DNA from: an uncultured Bacteroidota bacterium
GTDB taxonomy: Bacteria > Bacteroidota > Bacteroidia > NS11-12g > UBA9320
Reading direction: 5' to 3'
Assembly: GCA_937124965.1 (NCBI GenBank)
Contig: CAKZLB010000063.1
Coordinates: 1-38,151, forward strand
DNA: 38,151 nucleotides
In this document: positions 27,014-35,672 of the stretch, piece after piece
Layout: each line of letters begins with the position of its first letter
Position numbering within the stretch: the first letter of the stretch is position 1
The notes under the pieces: generated by a model
What the model was told of the DNA's origin: nothing
Database searches by the model: none
Seen by the model: the letters and a program-made list of their open reading frames with translations, nothing else
Program-made: the position numbers and the translations under genes

Positions 27014-28228
27014 TTAAGATCTCATTTCTTTAACGGCATTGATGCGTTGTAGCTTAATAAATGGATAGATAGCAATCACCGATGCTATAATCGCAATAAT
27101 TAGCGCCTGTTCCAAAAACAAATGTGGAGCTAACGAAGCACGCAATACCGCTTCCATGCCATACTCTTCAGCCATTTCTGTTATTTCTTCCCCGTATTGA
27201 ATTGGGTTTGTAAAAAAATAATAACACACTGGAAAGGCAGCTAGTAATCCTAAAATCGCACCAAGTATAGATACGGTAAGTATCTCAACCCAAACCATAA
27301 TTGAGAGTTTTATACGCTTCATGCCAACTGCTACTAACACTCCAAACTCCCTTTTGCGCTCGGCTAGCATCATCAACATTGTTCCAAATATTCCAAACCC
27401 AATCACCATATAAAGGATGAACATAAAAACATACCCTTCCGATTTGTCTGCCTCTATCATAGTTACCAACTCAGGGTTCATCTGCTTCCAGTTCATTACC
27501 TCATACTTTTCGTTTAGCTTTTGAGTTAAAGAATTTGCTGCATTAATTCCATTATTGCTATTTTTAGTTTTAAGAACAATGGTTGTTATTAGCTGATCAG
27601 TGGCAAAAAACATCCCAGCAGCTTTCATTGGCATAAAGACCAATTGTTTACTTAGCTCAGGAGAACCAAATTTTACAATTGCTTTGATGGGATACTTCCC
27701 AACTGCGCTCATACCATGATATCCTGCTCCAAGCAAGACAAGTGTATCGTTAATAGTTAACTTTAGATGACTGGCAAGTCCATCCCCAATCATAATGGCA
27801 TCGTCATTAGCCGTTAAGTACGTTCCTTCAGAAACCCGCTTGTCAAGTCCGTGAAAAGTTTTTTCTTTTTCAACATCGATCCCGATAACCATACTTCCTT
27901 TTGATACATTGTCGACAGCAGCAAGTGCAAAGCCATCAACCCGAGGCATAAAACCCTCAACGTTATTGGTATTTGTAATTTTCTGCTCTAAAGAGTCCGT
28001 TAATTCAAAAGCCAAATCAAGCGATTTATCTTCCCAGTATCCGTTTGAGTGAACTTGTGCGTAACCGCTAAAATCACCAGCAGTAGAGCTAATCATGTTC
28101 TCGTAAACGCCTTCTTTTATGCTCATCATAAGCGTTGATAACACAACGGCAAAAATGGTCATAGCTAAGGTGATTCCTGTCCTGCGTTTGTTACGCCAAA
28201 TATTTCTCCAAGCGAGTTTTAACACCAT
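27014..28228 (-). CDS. FtsX/MacB-type ABC permease (first)
   Basis: The 404-residue product has the same layout as its neighbour: N-terminal LAWRNIWRNKRRTGITLAM with one helix, a periplasmic domain, then FtsX helices (GFGIFGTMLMMLAERKREFGVLVAVGM and two more). It ends IYPFIKLQRINAVKEMRS. It starts 2 bases after the LolA-like stop and ends 10 bases before the second permease. Confidence 0.88.
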   Translation of the reverse strand: MVLKLAWRNIWRNKRRTGITLAMTIFAVVLSTLMMSIKEGVYENMISSTAGDFSGYAQVHSNGYWEDKSLDLAFELTDSLEQKITNTNNVEGFMPRVDGFALAAVDNVSKGSMVIGIDVEKEKTFHGLDKRVSEGTYLTANDDAIMIGDGLASHLKLTINDTLVLLGAGYHGMSAVGKYPIKAIVKFGSPELSKQLVFMPMKAAGMFFATDQLITTIVLKTKNSNNGINAANSLTQKLNEKYEVMNWKQMNPELVTMIEADKSEGYVFMFILYMVIGFGIFGTMLMMLAERKREFGVLVAVGMKRIKLSIMVWVEILTVSILGAILGLLAAFPVCYYFFTNPIQYGEEITEMAEEYGMEAVLRASLAPHLFLEQALIIAIIASVIAIYPFIKLQRINAVKEMRS

Positions 28229-28230
28229 AG

Positions 28231-28998
28231 TTACTTCACTTTTTTCATGTTCTGAACTGTGAAGAAATCATCACTTATTGTAGTAGTAAAGTCAAGTGAG
28301 ATATATTCAAAAATTGTTTTTTGTGATTGTTTGTCTGCTGGAATGATTTCCATTTTACTGGCAACCATTTTACCTCCCATCATTTTTACATTTAAACTTG
28401 AAAATGTATTGACTAGCTCATCATCTTCATCATAAAATTCAGTTTTCATTTGAACGTAATCCTTGACGTCAATCCATGTTACTATTTTACCCCAAACTAC
28501 TGCGGCATCGTCTTTAGCAATGGACTTAATTTTGTAGCATTCTTTATTACCAACAGTCTCTTTTCCAAGCATTGTGTGCGTAAAATCTTTCTCAAGTGAG
28601 GTTTCTCTTACCAAATCATCGTTGGTAAGGTCTGTTCCCATCCAACTTTGACTCATCATGCTCGGAGGAAGTTTGATTGTTCGCTCCACTGTCGGTAACC
28701 AATTCCAAACCTCTTTCCCTTTTTTAAGAAAGACTGTTCCTTTGTCACGTGCCGGCGCAGTAACAAGCGTCATACTGTTTTCTGTTCCTTTTGACCAAGA
28801 TTTAAGTGACATAGTCCGTGTCCATTTGGGGCGCTGAATTGTAATATTGATTTCCGCAGTTGTCTGGTCACCACTCATTTTTGCTTGAGTTTTTTGTATT
28901 ACGGACAATGCTGTTGGTGCCGTTTGGTTCACAAACCCCATTATAAACAAGGCTGTTATTCCAAAAGCTAGAAGGATACGAAGACTGAATTTATTCAT
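28231..28998 (-). CDS. LolA-like outer-membrane lipoprotein-sorting protein
   Basis: The 255-residue product starts at ATG 28998, which opens a signal sequence (MNKFSLRILLAFGITALFIMGF). The body matches the LolA-like lipoprotein-sorting domain (PF17131): SVIQKTQAKMSGDQTTAEINI, APARDKGTVFLKKGKEVWNWLP, RTIKLPPSMMSQSWMGTDLTNDDLVRE, then CYKIKSIAK and WIDVKDYVQMKTEFYD. Such proteins carry lipidated cargo across the periplasm. It is the first gene of the five-gene ABC operon, suggesting a complete inner-to-outer membrane path. It is not the housekeeping LolA by length or sequence. Confidence 0.8.
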   Translation of the reverse strand: MNKFSLRILLAFGITALFIMGFVNQTAPTALSVIQKTQAKMSGDQTTAEINITIQRPKWTRTMSLKSWSKGTENSMTLVTAPARDKGTVFLKKGKEVWNWLPTVERTIKLPPSMMSQSWMGTDLTNDDLVRETSLEKDFTHTMLGKETVGNKECYKIKSIAKDDAAVVWGKIVTWIDVKDYVQMKTEFYDEDDELVNTFSSLNVKMMGGKMVASKMEIIPADKQSQKTIFEYISLDFTTTISDDFFTVQNMKKVK

Positions 28999-29021
28999 TG
29001 CAATCGAATAAGTGTGTATTA

Positions 29022-29038
29022 TGCACATTACCTGTGCA
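29022..29038. promoter_or_regulatory. Inverted repeat upstream of the LolA-like operon
   Basis: TGCACA and TGTGCA are separated by TTACC, 24 bases upstream of ATG 28998. The size suits a dimeric regulator such as a CRP/FNR-type protein, but no clear -7 box is next to it. The remaining bases 29039-29138 hold nothing else that I can identify. Confidence 0.3.
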
Positions 29039-29138
29039 GTTTTAGCAAAGTTTACATAAACAAAACATGAAAACAAAAGCTTCTCGATTAAGAAATGCTG
29101 TTTCTGTTTAAAATCATAAAAATTGAAAAATTCCTGTT

Positions 29139-31529
29139 CTAATGAACCAGTAAGGGATGAGTTTCACTACCGAATCTATGAATCACATTTACATAATAGA
29201 TTCCAACAGGCAAATGACTTAAATCTATATCTGCTTTTAAACTTGGTGAAGAATAGACATTTGAGAATACTTTTTTGCCTTCGCCTGAATACACATGACA
29301 TTTTAAAATTTGGTATGTTTTAGCTTGGATATTAATTCGGCCATTTGTCGGATTAGGATACAAAACGACTTCATCAATTTGATCAGCAATAGGGTTCCCT
29401 TCTTTCACAACTACGGATTTGGTAGTATTCGTGATGACAGGTGGTTGATAGTCAAAATATATATATGCCGTGTTTGTAATTTCCTGACCGATGGAAAGAT
29501 GTTTGTCGAGATTACATTGATACGCTACAAATCCACTACTCAGTGTGTCTCCAGCGGTAACCTTAGGAGGTAGTTCAATGCCCTTAAAGCTCCATATAAT
29601 CGCATGGTCTCGCACTCGATAGTCGGTTGAGTACCTTTTATAATGACTGTTTTTTAATATTTGAATAAATTCAATAGGTAGTGTCTGATCGATCGTATCA
29701 ACAATGTGTATGTTTCGTGCATTGTCATTTCCTAAATTTTGAAAGCGCACCAAATACTCTAACTGTTTTTCCGTGGTGCTGAGCGTATACTTGTTGCACT
29801 GCTTGTCATTAGGGTCGTATGCAGAGACAACTTTTTGCTGTAAAGAATGACGTTCATATTGATCCTCTTTTTTCGAATGGGCTTCTGCGTTAAACTGCAG
29901 TTGGTCATGCATAAAAATGTCGCTCGGTGTAATGCGATAACTAAACTCAATAACCTCATTTTTAGTAAACTCCCATACCACAATGTCCTTTGTTCTACGA
30001 ACTGGTTTTACTGTTGACTCAAATTCGCTTAATCTTTCATCTACTTGCAGAGTTACTGATATTGGATACTTTGACGAATCAGCAGTAAAACAGCTGAGGT
30101 AGTATTTGTTAGAGTAACCATGTTTTACTTGATAGCCAGAAGGGCTCGTGACTGCAACTTTAATTGGCGTTTCTTGTTTATCCAGTTTTAATGCAAAATG
30201 TTCAACAAGGACCGAGTCTGAGCCACTTGTTCTCACAGTTCTTTCAGATCCGTTGCAGATAGGCACTTCATTGTCTGCAGGAAATATTTCAATTGTTGAT
30301 GTTTGGTTATTTTTAACAAACATCGAGTATGTTCCAGATGCATCCGTACTAGTGTAATATTCACCATCGTTTAATGAAACTACAGTGTTTGTTTTTAAAA
30401 CGTCACCGTCATCATACACACAGTTTGTATTATTATCGATATAAACTTGTCCGGTTAAAATGCTAAATCCAGGTTTGAATTTGGCGGAGTGTTTAAACGG
30501 CTTACCTTTTAATCGCTGGAAACTCCCAGTTAGATAAATTTCATTGTTAATCTGATTTAATAATATCTTATTGCTGATGGGTGAGTAAACCTCAGAATCT
30601 TTGAGGTACACAGAAAAAGAAACATCTGAAACGGCGATTAATCGCAGTGAATCGTTGGTGGGTGTTATGAATAGACCAGAGGCATAAAGCATTCCGTTAT
30701 GGCTAAGTAGATCATCAATAGATTCAATTTTTAGATTATTGTTTATTGGGTCGAAGCCTGCATCATTTTTCCAAAAGAAACCATCTTTAGTCGCAACAAC
30801 TAAATTGTTCTTATATGATACTGTTTTGAGTATTCGGGATGGAAATGAATTTGGAACATTATGCCAGCTATTGTTATAATAGGCGGCAATGTTATTACAC
30901 AAGGTAGATTCAATTGAGCTAAAGTTTCCTGTAACGTAAAGTGTGTCTTCGACAATTGTTAGAGTGTGGAACTCACCTTCTTTAGAATCAATGTCTTCCC
31001 AATTGCCATTATTAAATTTAATTAAATTCTTTACTGGTAAATCATCTGCAATATTGAAGTCACCACAAACGAAAAGCTCCCCTTTGAATGACGCCATATC
31101 ATTTATCGAAAACTCATCATGTATTAAGCGACTAGAATGAATACCTCCTCCGAGTGGTAGCCAGTCCGTGCCATTCCAAGTGCATATCCCCTTGATTTTT
31201 TCACCATTACTAAAAAACGAACCAGCTATTACTAATTGGTTGTTGTGAAAGTCAATCGTTAAGTTATTGGAATTTCCGTAGAATACGTTGGTTGCTGTTA
31301 TTGCTGGAAGTTGTGTCCAAAACAACCCATTCCATTTTGATATTCGAAATTCAGCGTTTCTGTATCCAATGGAAGATCGAGGTGAAAAAACGTATAAATC
31401 CTTTTCATTAGTAGCCGACTTGTCAATCCATGTGTTAAAGTCTTCATCCAAAGGCACAAACATGTTTTGACAGACAACCTGTTGGATTGAAAGACTAAAT
31501 AGAAAAGTAAAGGCTAAATATTTTCTCAT
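29139..31529 (-). CDS. Large secreted protein with T9SS sorting domain
   Basis: The 796-residue product starts at ATG 31529; a signal peptide ends VVCQ. The first ~370 residues hold propeller-like repeats (LTIDFHNNQLVIAGSF, CTWNGTDWLPLGGG, DTLYVTGNFSS). A middle sandwich region includes YIDNNTNCVYDDGD. Then a DUF7619/DUF11-like domain follows (AYDPNDKQC, LEYLVRFQNLGNDNARNIHI, NTAYIYFDYQPPVITNTT). A type A T9SS C-terminal domain (VVLYPNPTNGRINIQ ... LPVGIYYVNVI) ends the protein. It is expected on the cell surface or released; its activity is unknown. It starts 1 base after the upstream stop, so it is under the same ECF sigma operon. Confidence 0.85.
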   Translation of the reverse strand: MRKYLAFTFLFSLSIQQVVCQNMFVPLDEDFNTWIDKSATNEKDLYVFSPRSSIGYRNAEFRISKWNGLFWTQLPAITATNVFYGNSNNLTIDFHNNQLVIAGSFFSNGEKIKGICTWNGTDWLPLGGGIHSSRLIHDEFSINDMASFKGELFVCGDFNIADDLPVKNLIKFNNGNWEDIDSKEGEFHTLTIVEDTLYVTGNFSSIESTLCNNIAAYYNNSWHNVPNSFPSRILKTVSYKNNLVVATKDGFFWKNDAGFDPINNNLKIESIDDLLSHNGMLYASGLFITPTNDSLRLIAVSDVSFSVYLKDSEVYSPISNKILLNQINNEIYLTGSFQRLKGKPFKHSAKFKPGFSILTGQVYIDNNTNCVYDDGDVLKTNTVVSLNDGEYYTSTDASGTYSMFVKNNQTSTIEIFPADNEVPICNGSERTVRTSGSDSVLVEHFALKLDKQETPIKVAVTSPSGYQVKHGYSNKYYLSCFTADSSKYPISVTLQVDERLSEFESTVKPVRRTKDIVVWEFTKNEVIEFSYRITPSDIFMHDQLQFNAEAHSKKEDQYERHSLQQKVVSAYDPNDKQCNKYTLSTTEKQLEYLVRFQNLGNDNARNIHIVDTIDQTLPIEFIQILKNSHYKRYSTDYRVRDHAIIWSFKGIELPPKVTAGDTLSSGFVAYQCNLDKHLSIGQEITNTAYIYFDYQPPVITNTTKSVVVKEGNPIADQIDEVVLYPNPTNGRINIQAKTYQILKCHVYSGEGKKVFSNVYSSPSLKADIDLSHLPVGIYYVNVIHRFGSETHPLLVH

Positions 31530-31530
31530 T

Positions 31531-32766
31531 TTATTTTCGAATACCAAAGGTAACCACTAGCGAATTAAAGCTGGTTGAATATAAATTGTTCACTTGATGA
31601 ATAGCAGAACCGAAGTTGTAAGTTGGTTCAAAATACCATGAATAATTATTTAGTTTTTTAGTCAAATTCAAACCAATGCCATAGCTATATGTATTGAGTT
31701 TGAATTGGTTTAAACTCAATCTGTTTTGCTCATTTAAAAATAGAGGATTCGGTGTAGTTCCCGCAGATTTCGTAACTATTTGAGTATTTAGCAAACTAAC
31801 AAGAGAAACATTTAATCCATTTTTATCAATTAATTTGAATTCTATTCCCAAAGGTAAGTTAATGAGTGCGTACTGGTGTTTGCTAGAGTATTGGACTGTC
31901 GTTGGAGATTCATTCTGGTAACCAATAATAGTTCCATCCAAATCCAAAACAGGTTTTTCTGAATATTCGAAATTGTAGTTTGCAGAAGCTACGTTTTTGG
32001 CAAAACCAATACCGACAAACGGCGATACTCGATTAAACGTTAAGCCACCAACTACATTGAACTGATACCCGACAGCTCCATTTTCGCTGCTGTTTCGAAT
32101 GGAAGAATAATCCTTATGTACCAACACTTCTCCCTGCTTGCCTAGCGTTAAAGAAGGACTTGAAAAAGAAGAAGAAAGCCCAAGTTTTACAAACGATCTT
32201 TTGGTGTCACTTTCTTTAATAATTGTATCTAAAAGAGAAAACGCTTCATTGGTATATGGTTCCAGGCTATTGTGTAATGGGAAGCCATAATCGAAAGCTT
32301 TTAGTTTTTTAGGGGTAATGTTTAAAACTTGAATGCTTCGGCCTGTCGAAATGACTGATTCAGATTTCTCAGTTGCTGTCTTTGTTTGATGTTTGTATTC
32401 TTTTAGACTAATCTTAGATGGGTTAGTTTGCTGTGTTTTTTTCTTTGGATTTTCGGAGGTCGAAGGTTCAAATTTAGAGAGGTTGTTTGACTGATCTAAT
32501 TCGGCATCATTTAAAGTGTCTTTAATGATTGAAATACTTTCAGAGTGTTCAATAATTGTTTCATTGGCAGTGTTGATTGACGACTTTAGTATCATCAAAC
32601 TTGTCCCTACAATTACGATAACACCTGCAATCTTAGCCCAGAATATTGCCAACCGTTTATTCTTTTTCTGTTGAAATGAATCCCATCCAATACCTGAGGC
32701 GTCAACAGAAGCACCGGTAAGTGTCTCTGAAATAATATCATCGATATGATTGTTTTCGCTATTCAA
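31531..32766 (-). CDS. Anti-sigma-like membrane protein with barrel-like C-terminus
   Basis: The product has 411 residues. The first ~40 are cytoplasmic and resemble Bacteroidota anti-sigma segments (IISETLTGASVDASGIGWDSFQ). One membrane helix follows (about 43-60, FWAKIAGVIVIVGTSLMIL). A Ser/Thr/Lys-rich linker reaches to about 150. The C-terminal ~230 residues look like a PorT-family outer-membrane barrel (YQFNVVGGLTFNRVSPFVGIGF, YALINLPLGIEFKL, FEPTYNFGSAI, ending VVTFGIRK). Its start overlaps the sigma factor stop by 8 bases, so it is the likely partner of that sigma factor. A chain with both an inner-membrane helix and a barrel-like part is odd. Confidence 0.6.
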   Translation of the reverse strand: MNSENNHIDDIISETLTGASVDASGIGWDSFQQKKNKRLAIFWAKIAGVIVIVGTSLMILKSSINTANETIIEHSESISIIKDTLNDAELDQSNNLSKFEPSTSENPKKKTQQTNPSKISLKEYKHQTKTATEKSESVISTGRSIQVLNITPKKLKAFDYGFPLHNSLEPYTNEAFSLLDTIIKESDTKRSFVKLGLSSSFSSPSLTLGKQGEVLVHKDYSSIRNSSENGAVGYQFNVVGGLTFNRVSPFVGIGFAKNVASANYNFEYSEKPVLDLDGTIIGYQNESPTTVQYSSKHQYALINLPLGIEFKLIDKNGLNVSLVSLLNTQIVTKSAGTTPNPLFLNEQNRLSLNQFKLNTYSYGIGLNLTKKLNNYSWYFEPTYNFGSAIHQVNNLYSTSFNSLVVTFGIRK

Positions 32767-33313
32767 TTCGTAATTCTTTTTTTAATGCGACTCTAGCACG
32801 TGAGAGTTTCGACCGAGAAGAAGCTTCTTTAATATTTAGTCTTTCTGCAATCTCACTATGGTTCAGATTTTCGATGGCAAAGAGATTAATAATCAGTCGG
32901 TAATCAGCACGAAGCTTGTTCATTGCCTTAAACACAGTTTCTTGATTTGGGTTGGTTTGAAGAATTGGTTCTTCATACGAAGTATCCAATTCGTTGCTAT
33001 ACACCTGATCAACGTAGTGAACATACTTTTTGTAGGCAGACCGCAGATAGTCAATGCAGTGATTAATGAACAATCTTGTTGCCCATGTTTTAAAATTTGA
33101 ATCACCATTAAATGACTTTACCTTTTTAAAAAGTTTTAAAAATCCATCTTGAAGCAAGTCTTTTGCTTCATCTGAATTACCACTATATCTTAGGCAAACT
33201 GCGTACATGCTTTTATAATAAGCTTCATAAACTATTTTTTGACAGCTATTATCTCCGGCGCTACATCCTTCAATCACCTCTTTTGATATATCTCTCTGCC
33301 CCGTTCTTGACAT
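32759..33313 (-). CDS. ECF RNA polymerase sigma factor
   Basis: The product has 184 residues from ATG 33313, or 189 from GTG 33328, which is only 7 bases after the -7 box. Region 2 is visible as YYKSMYAVCLRYSGNSDEAKDLLQDGFLKLFKKVKSF with FKTWATRLFINHCIDYLR. Region 4 is LRADYRLIINLFAIENLNHSEIAERLNIKEASSRSKLSRARVALK. It directs RNA polymerase to a small regulon, probably including this operon, and is likely held by the membrane protein encoded next. It diverges from a T9SS cargo gene. Confidence 0.92.
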   Translation of the reverse strand: MSRTGQRDISKEVIEGCSAGDNSCQKIVYEAYYKSMYAVCLRYSGNSDEAKDLLQDGFLKLFKKVKSFNGDSNFKTWATRLFINHCIDYLRSAYKKYVHYVDQVYSNELDTSYEEPILQTNPNQETVFKAMNKLRADYRLIINLFAIENLNHSEIAERLNIKEASSRSKLSRARVALKKELRIE

Positions 33314-33335
33314 CAATTGTGTGGTCACGATGTAC

Positions 33336-33343
33336 CAAATGTA
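33336..33343 (-). promoter_or_regulatory. Candidate -7 box of the sigma factor operon
   Basis: TACATTTG on the minus strand fits TAnnTTTG; it ends 22 bases before ATG 33313 and 7 before GTG 33328. The -33 region is not clear. Confidence 0.4.
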
Positions 33344-33367
33344 TAACTCTGTCTTTATACTTGACGA

Positions 33368-33430
33368 CAGATTAACAAAACGTTGCAGATTAATCTGAAA
33401 AATAAATTAACGCATCTTTGTGCAACGTTT
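33368..33430. promoter_or_regulatory. Nested repeats in the sigma factor / beta-helix divergent region
   Basis: CAGATTAA occurs at 33368 and 33386 in direct orientation. The second copy is part of a perfect 12-bp palindrome CAGATTAATCTG (33386-33397). Arms AAACGTTGCA (33378-33387) and TGCAACGTTT (33421-33430) form a further perfect inverted repeat. A near-consensus -7 box CATCTTTG (33413-33420) adjoins the right arm, 47 bases before ATG 33468. This looks like a regulated promoter for the beta-helix gene. Confidence 0.4.
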
Positions 33431-33467
33431 CGATTATGTCTCGTCTGACTAGAAAAGGAAAACAATA

Positions 33468-34862
33468 ATGAAAAAACTGTACAAAATCTTTACACTGTTG
33501 GCAATGGTAATTGGTTTGGCTTTAGCCAGTAATGCTCAAACAACCGTATCTTCTATTATATCTTCTAACCAAACTTGGACCGCAAAAGGTAGCCCTTACT
33601 TAATTACAGCTAACGCATTAATTGAATCTGGAGTTAAGGTGACAGTTGAGCCAGGAGCTCATATTCGCACTACTACTACAGGTTTGAAATTGATTGTGGA
33701 TGGAAGTTTTGAAGCCATCGGAAAAAAAGACTCTGTGATAACTGTTGATAGCTTAACACTTGAATTTACCGACAAATCAGTAGGTTACGATGTAGCAACA
33801 AAAAAAGGATCTCAATTTCAGTTCGTATTTTTCAATTGTGTAGGTAGCGGAGGAAGTAAGGTCATTGACCTAAAAAGCAAATCAATGCTTGTGAAAAATT
33901 GTAAGTTTTTTGATGGATACTATATTATATACAGCTATTCAGCTCCAGGTAAAGACACTACTGATCTAATATTAGAAAACTCGGTTTTTCGTGGAGTAAC
34001 ATCTACGTCAGGGTATATGGTATATTCTTCAGGAAATACCCGACTACAAATAACAGATTGTTACGCTGATCGGATGGGTGGTTTGATTATCAGCAAATGG
34101 ACTACTATCAAGAGATCAACATTTAGAAACTTTTCATACTCAAGTGGAATCCGACAAACGTCTGGTTTGGAATTAATTTTGGAATGTAACTTATTCCAAA
34201 ACTTTAGATACAGAATGCTTGACTTATCATACACTAACAATAATCAAGTTATTGAATTGAACCAGAACACGTTCGATAGTTGTGATGTATTATTGGCATT
34301 AAGAGCTGGAGCGACTTATAAGCCAAAGAAAATGGTGATAAAGAATAACAACTTTTTACGTTATAACAAGAATACTGTTGCGGTATCCATTGGTTCGGCT
34401 CCTGGACAAGCGGACACACTTGACCTAACTAAAAATTATTGGGGAACTACTACTAAATCAGACATTGAGACAGGTATCAAGGATTTTACTGATGACATAA
34501 CAATCGGGGGTTACGTTGATTTTACTGGTTATTTAACTTCTCCCGTAAGTGCATGTAGCAGTGGTGGCACAATTGGTGGCGCTGACACATCTGGAGTATT
34601 TTCTAGTGTTGACCCAATTATAGAAAACTTTAAGATAGCTGTTTATCCAAATCCTGCTAACAATTCTGTTTCAGTTGACGGAAATGGATCGACTATTCAA
34701 ACTGTTAAGATTCTTGATTTACATGGAAAACTTATTCAGCAAGTTAACATTAACGATATCAAATCTTCGATTGACGTTTCGATGATTGTTGATGGATTAT
34801 ACATTATCGAAGTTAGCTCTGAGACTAGATCAGCCTATCAAAAGATTTTGATTAAGCATTAA
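33468..34862 (+). CDS. Secreted right-handed beta-helix protein with T9SS sorting domain
   Basis: The 464-residue product has a signal peptide ending SNAQ. It opens with a G-S-P-Y-L-I / VTVEPGAHI pattern common at the start of parallel beta-helix proteins. Repeating strand-turn units follow (LILENSVFRG, LQITDCYADRMGG, TTIKRSTFRNF, LILECNLFQNF, IELNQNTFDSC, MVIKNNNFLRY, NYWGTT). A Gly-rich linker leads to a type A T9SS domain (IAVYPNPANNSVSV ... ILIKH). Such helices often bind or cleave polysaccharide, but no catalytic set is seen. It diverges from the ECF sigma operon and ends at a strong terminator. Confidence 0.85.
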   Translation: MKKLYKIFTLLAMVIGLALASNAQTTVSSIISSNQTWTAKGSPYLITANALIESGVKVTVEPGAHIRTTTTGLKLIVDGSFEAIGKKDSVITVDSLTLEFTDKSVGYDVATKKGSQFQFVFFNCVGSGGSKVIDLKSKSMLVKNCKFFDGYYIIYSYSAPGKDTTDLILENSVFRGVTSTSGYMVYSSGNTRLQITDCYADRMGGLIISKWTTIKRSTFRNFSYSSGIRQTSGLELILECNLFQNFRYRMLDLSYTNNNQVIELNQNTFDSCDVLLALRAGATYKPKKMVIKNNNFLRYNKNTVAVSIGSAPGQADTLDLTKNYWGTTTKSDIETGIKDFTDDITIGGYVDFTGYLTSPVSACSSGGTIGGADTSGVFSSVDPIIENFKIAVYPNPANNSVSVDGNGSTIQTVKILDLHGKLIQQVNINDIKSSIDVSMIVDGLYIIEVSSETRSAYQKILIKH

Positions 34863-34885
34863 TTCTCGTAGGTAAATTAATCATT

Positions 34886-34916
34886 AAGTCGGCCCAGTGC
34901 GGGTCGACTTTTTTTA
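34886..34916 (+). terminator. Intrinsic terminator after the beta-helix gene
   Basis: A 10-bp stem (34886-34895 with 34901-34910, one G-T pair, loop AGTGC) is followed by a T-run. The T-run overlaps the stop codon of the convergent gene at 34914. Confidence 0.85.
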
Positions 34917-35672
34917 TTTTACAATCCCAATCATTACACCAAAACTGCCATCTTCAGTTCTATTGGTTGCTTTGTTATACATCTTGGATATTGCACCATC
35001 TAAATATAAAGCATTTGAGCAGTGTAATTTATCTCTAAACAACAATGCAAAATCATAAAAATTTGTTCGTTGATTTGATATCACAAGAACAACTTTACCA
35101 GAATTTGTAACACCGACACCGTTTCTGATGTGAAGATTTTTTGAACCTTCTGAAAACGCCGGATGTATGGAGTCATTAAACACCAACATTGGACCAGACT
35201 GGGTTGCAAAACGTGTGTTAGGTAGTCTGTTTTGAAAATCTTCGGTTTTCACAACAAAGCCATGGTTGTTTCTTGTAATGCCGAAAACACCATTAGGCAA
35301 AAGATAGAAATTTCCATAACCAGAGGCAGTATTTAGGTTATTTAAAACAGAACCATTTTCGATGTATAACCCTTGCGGTTCAAAATTAGGAGTGTACATC
35401 CCTCCATTCATGGCGAGCAATAGCTCTTTGCCTTGGCTTGAAGTATAATTTTTAAGTGACTCAAAATTGTTGAGTTTGTTTCCAACAGAATCATTTAAAT
35501 AAAAGTGAATTGACTTAATATCTTCAACTGAATAAACGTCGAAAGTCTTATTTCGAAATGAAATAGTTTTTGAATTTGACTCGGAATTGCCCCAAAACCA
35601 GAGCAAGACCGCCATCAAAACAATTCCGGCTGATTTAATAGCGAAGCCTTTTATTTGTTTTCTTCTAGCCAT
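34914..35672 (-). CDS. Phosphodiester glycosidase family protein (DUF2233/NAGPA)
   Basis: The 252-residue product has an N-terminal membrane anchor or signal (about 14-27, AGIVLMAVLLWFWG). The NAGPA/DUF2233 domain is shown by LLLAMNGGMYTPNFEPQGLYIENG, NFYLLPNGVFGI, ATQSGPMLVFN, RNGVGVTNSGKVVLVIS and SNALYLDGAISKMY. Family members cleave GlcNAc-1-phosphodiester bonds or related envelope glycans. Here it would act at the periplasmic side of the inner membrane. Its first 22 bases overlap the end of the M48 protease gene, so the two are translationally linked. Confidence 0.85.
   Translation of the reverse strand: MARRKQIKGFAIKSAGIVLMAVLLWFWGNSESNSKTISFRNKTFDVYSVEDIKSIHFYLNDSVGNKLNNFESLKNYTSSQGKELLLAMNGGMYTPNFEPQGLYIENGSVLNNLNTASGYGNFYLLPNGVFGITRNNHGFVVKTEDFQNRLPNTRFATQSGPMLVFNDSIHPAFSEGSKNLHIRNGVGVTNSGKVVLVISNQRTNFYDFALLFRDKLHCSNALYLDGAISKMYNKATNRTEDGSFGVMIGIVK

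Noticed and set aside
28999-29076. 26-codon N-terminal extension of the LolA-like protein
   Set aside because: It precedes a clear signal sequence and covers the inverted repeat upstream of the gene.
29123-31470. Plus-strand frames opposite the T9SS cargo gene
   Set aside because: The minus-strand gene has signal peptide, repeats and sorting domain; the opposite frames have none.
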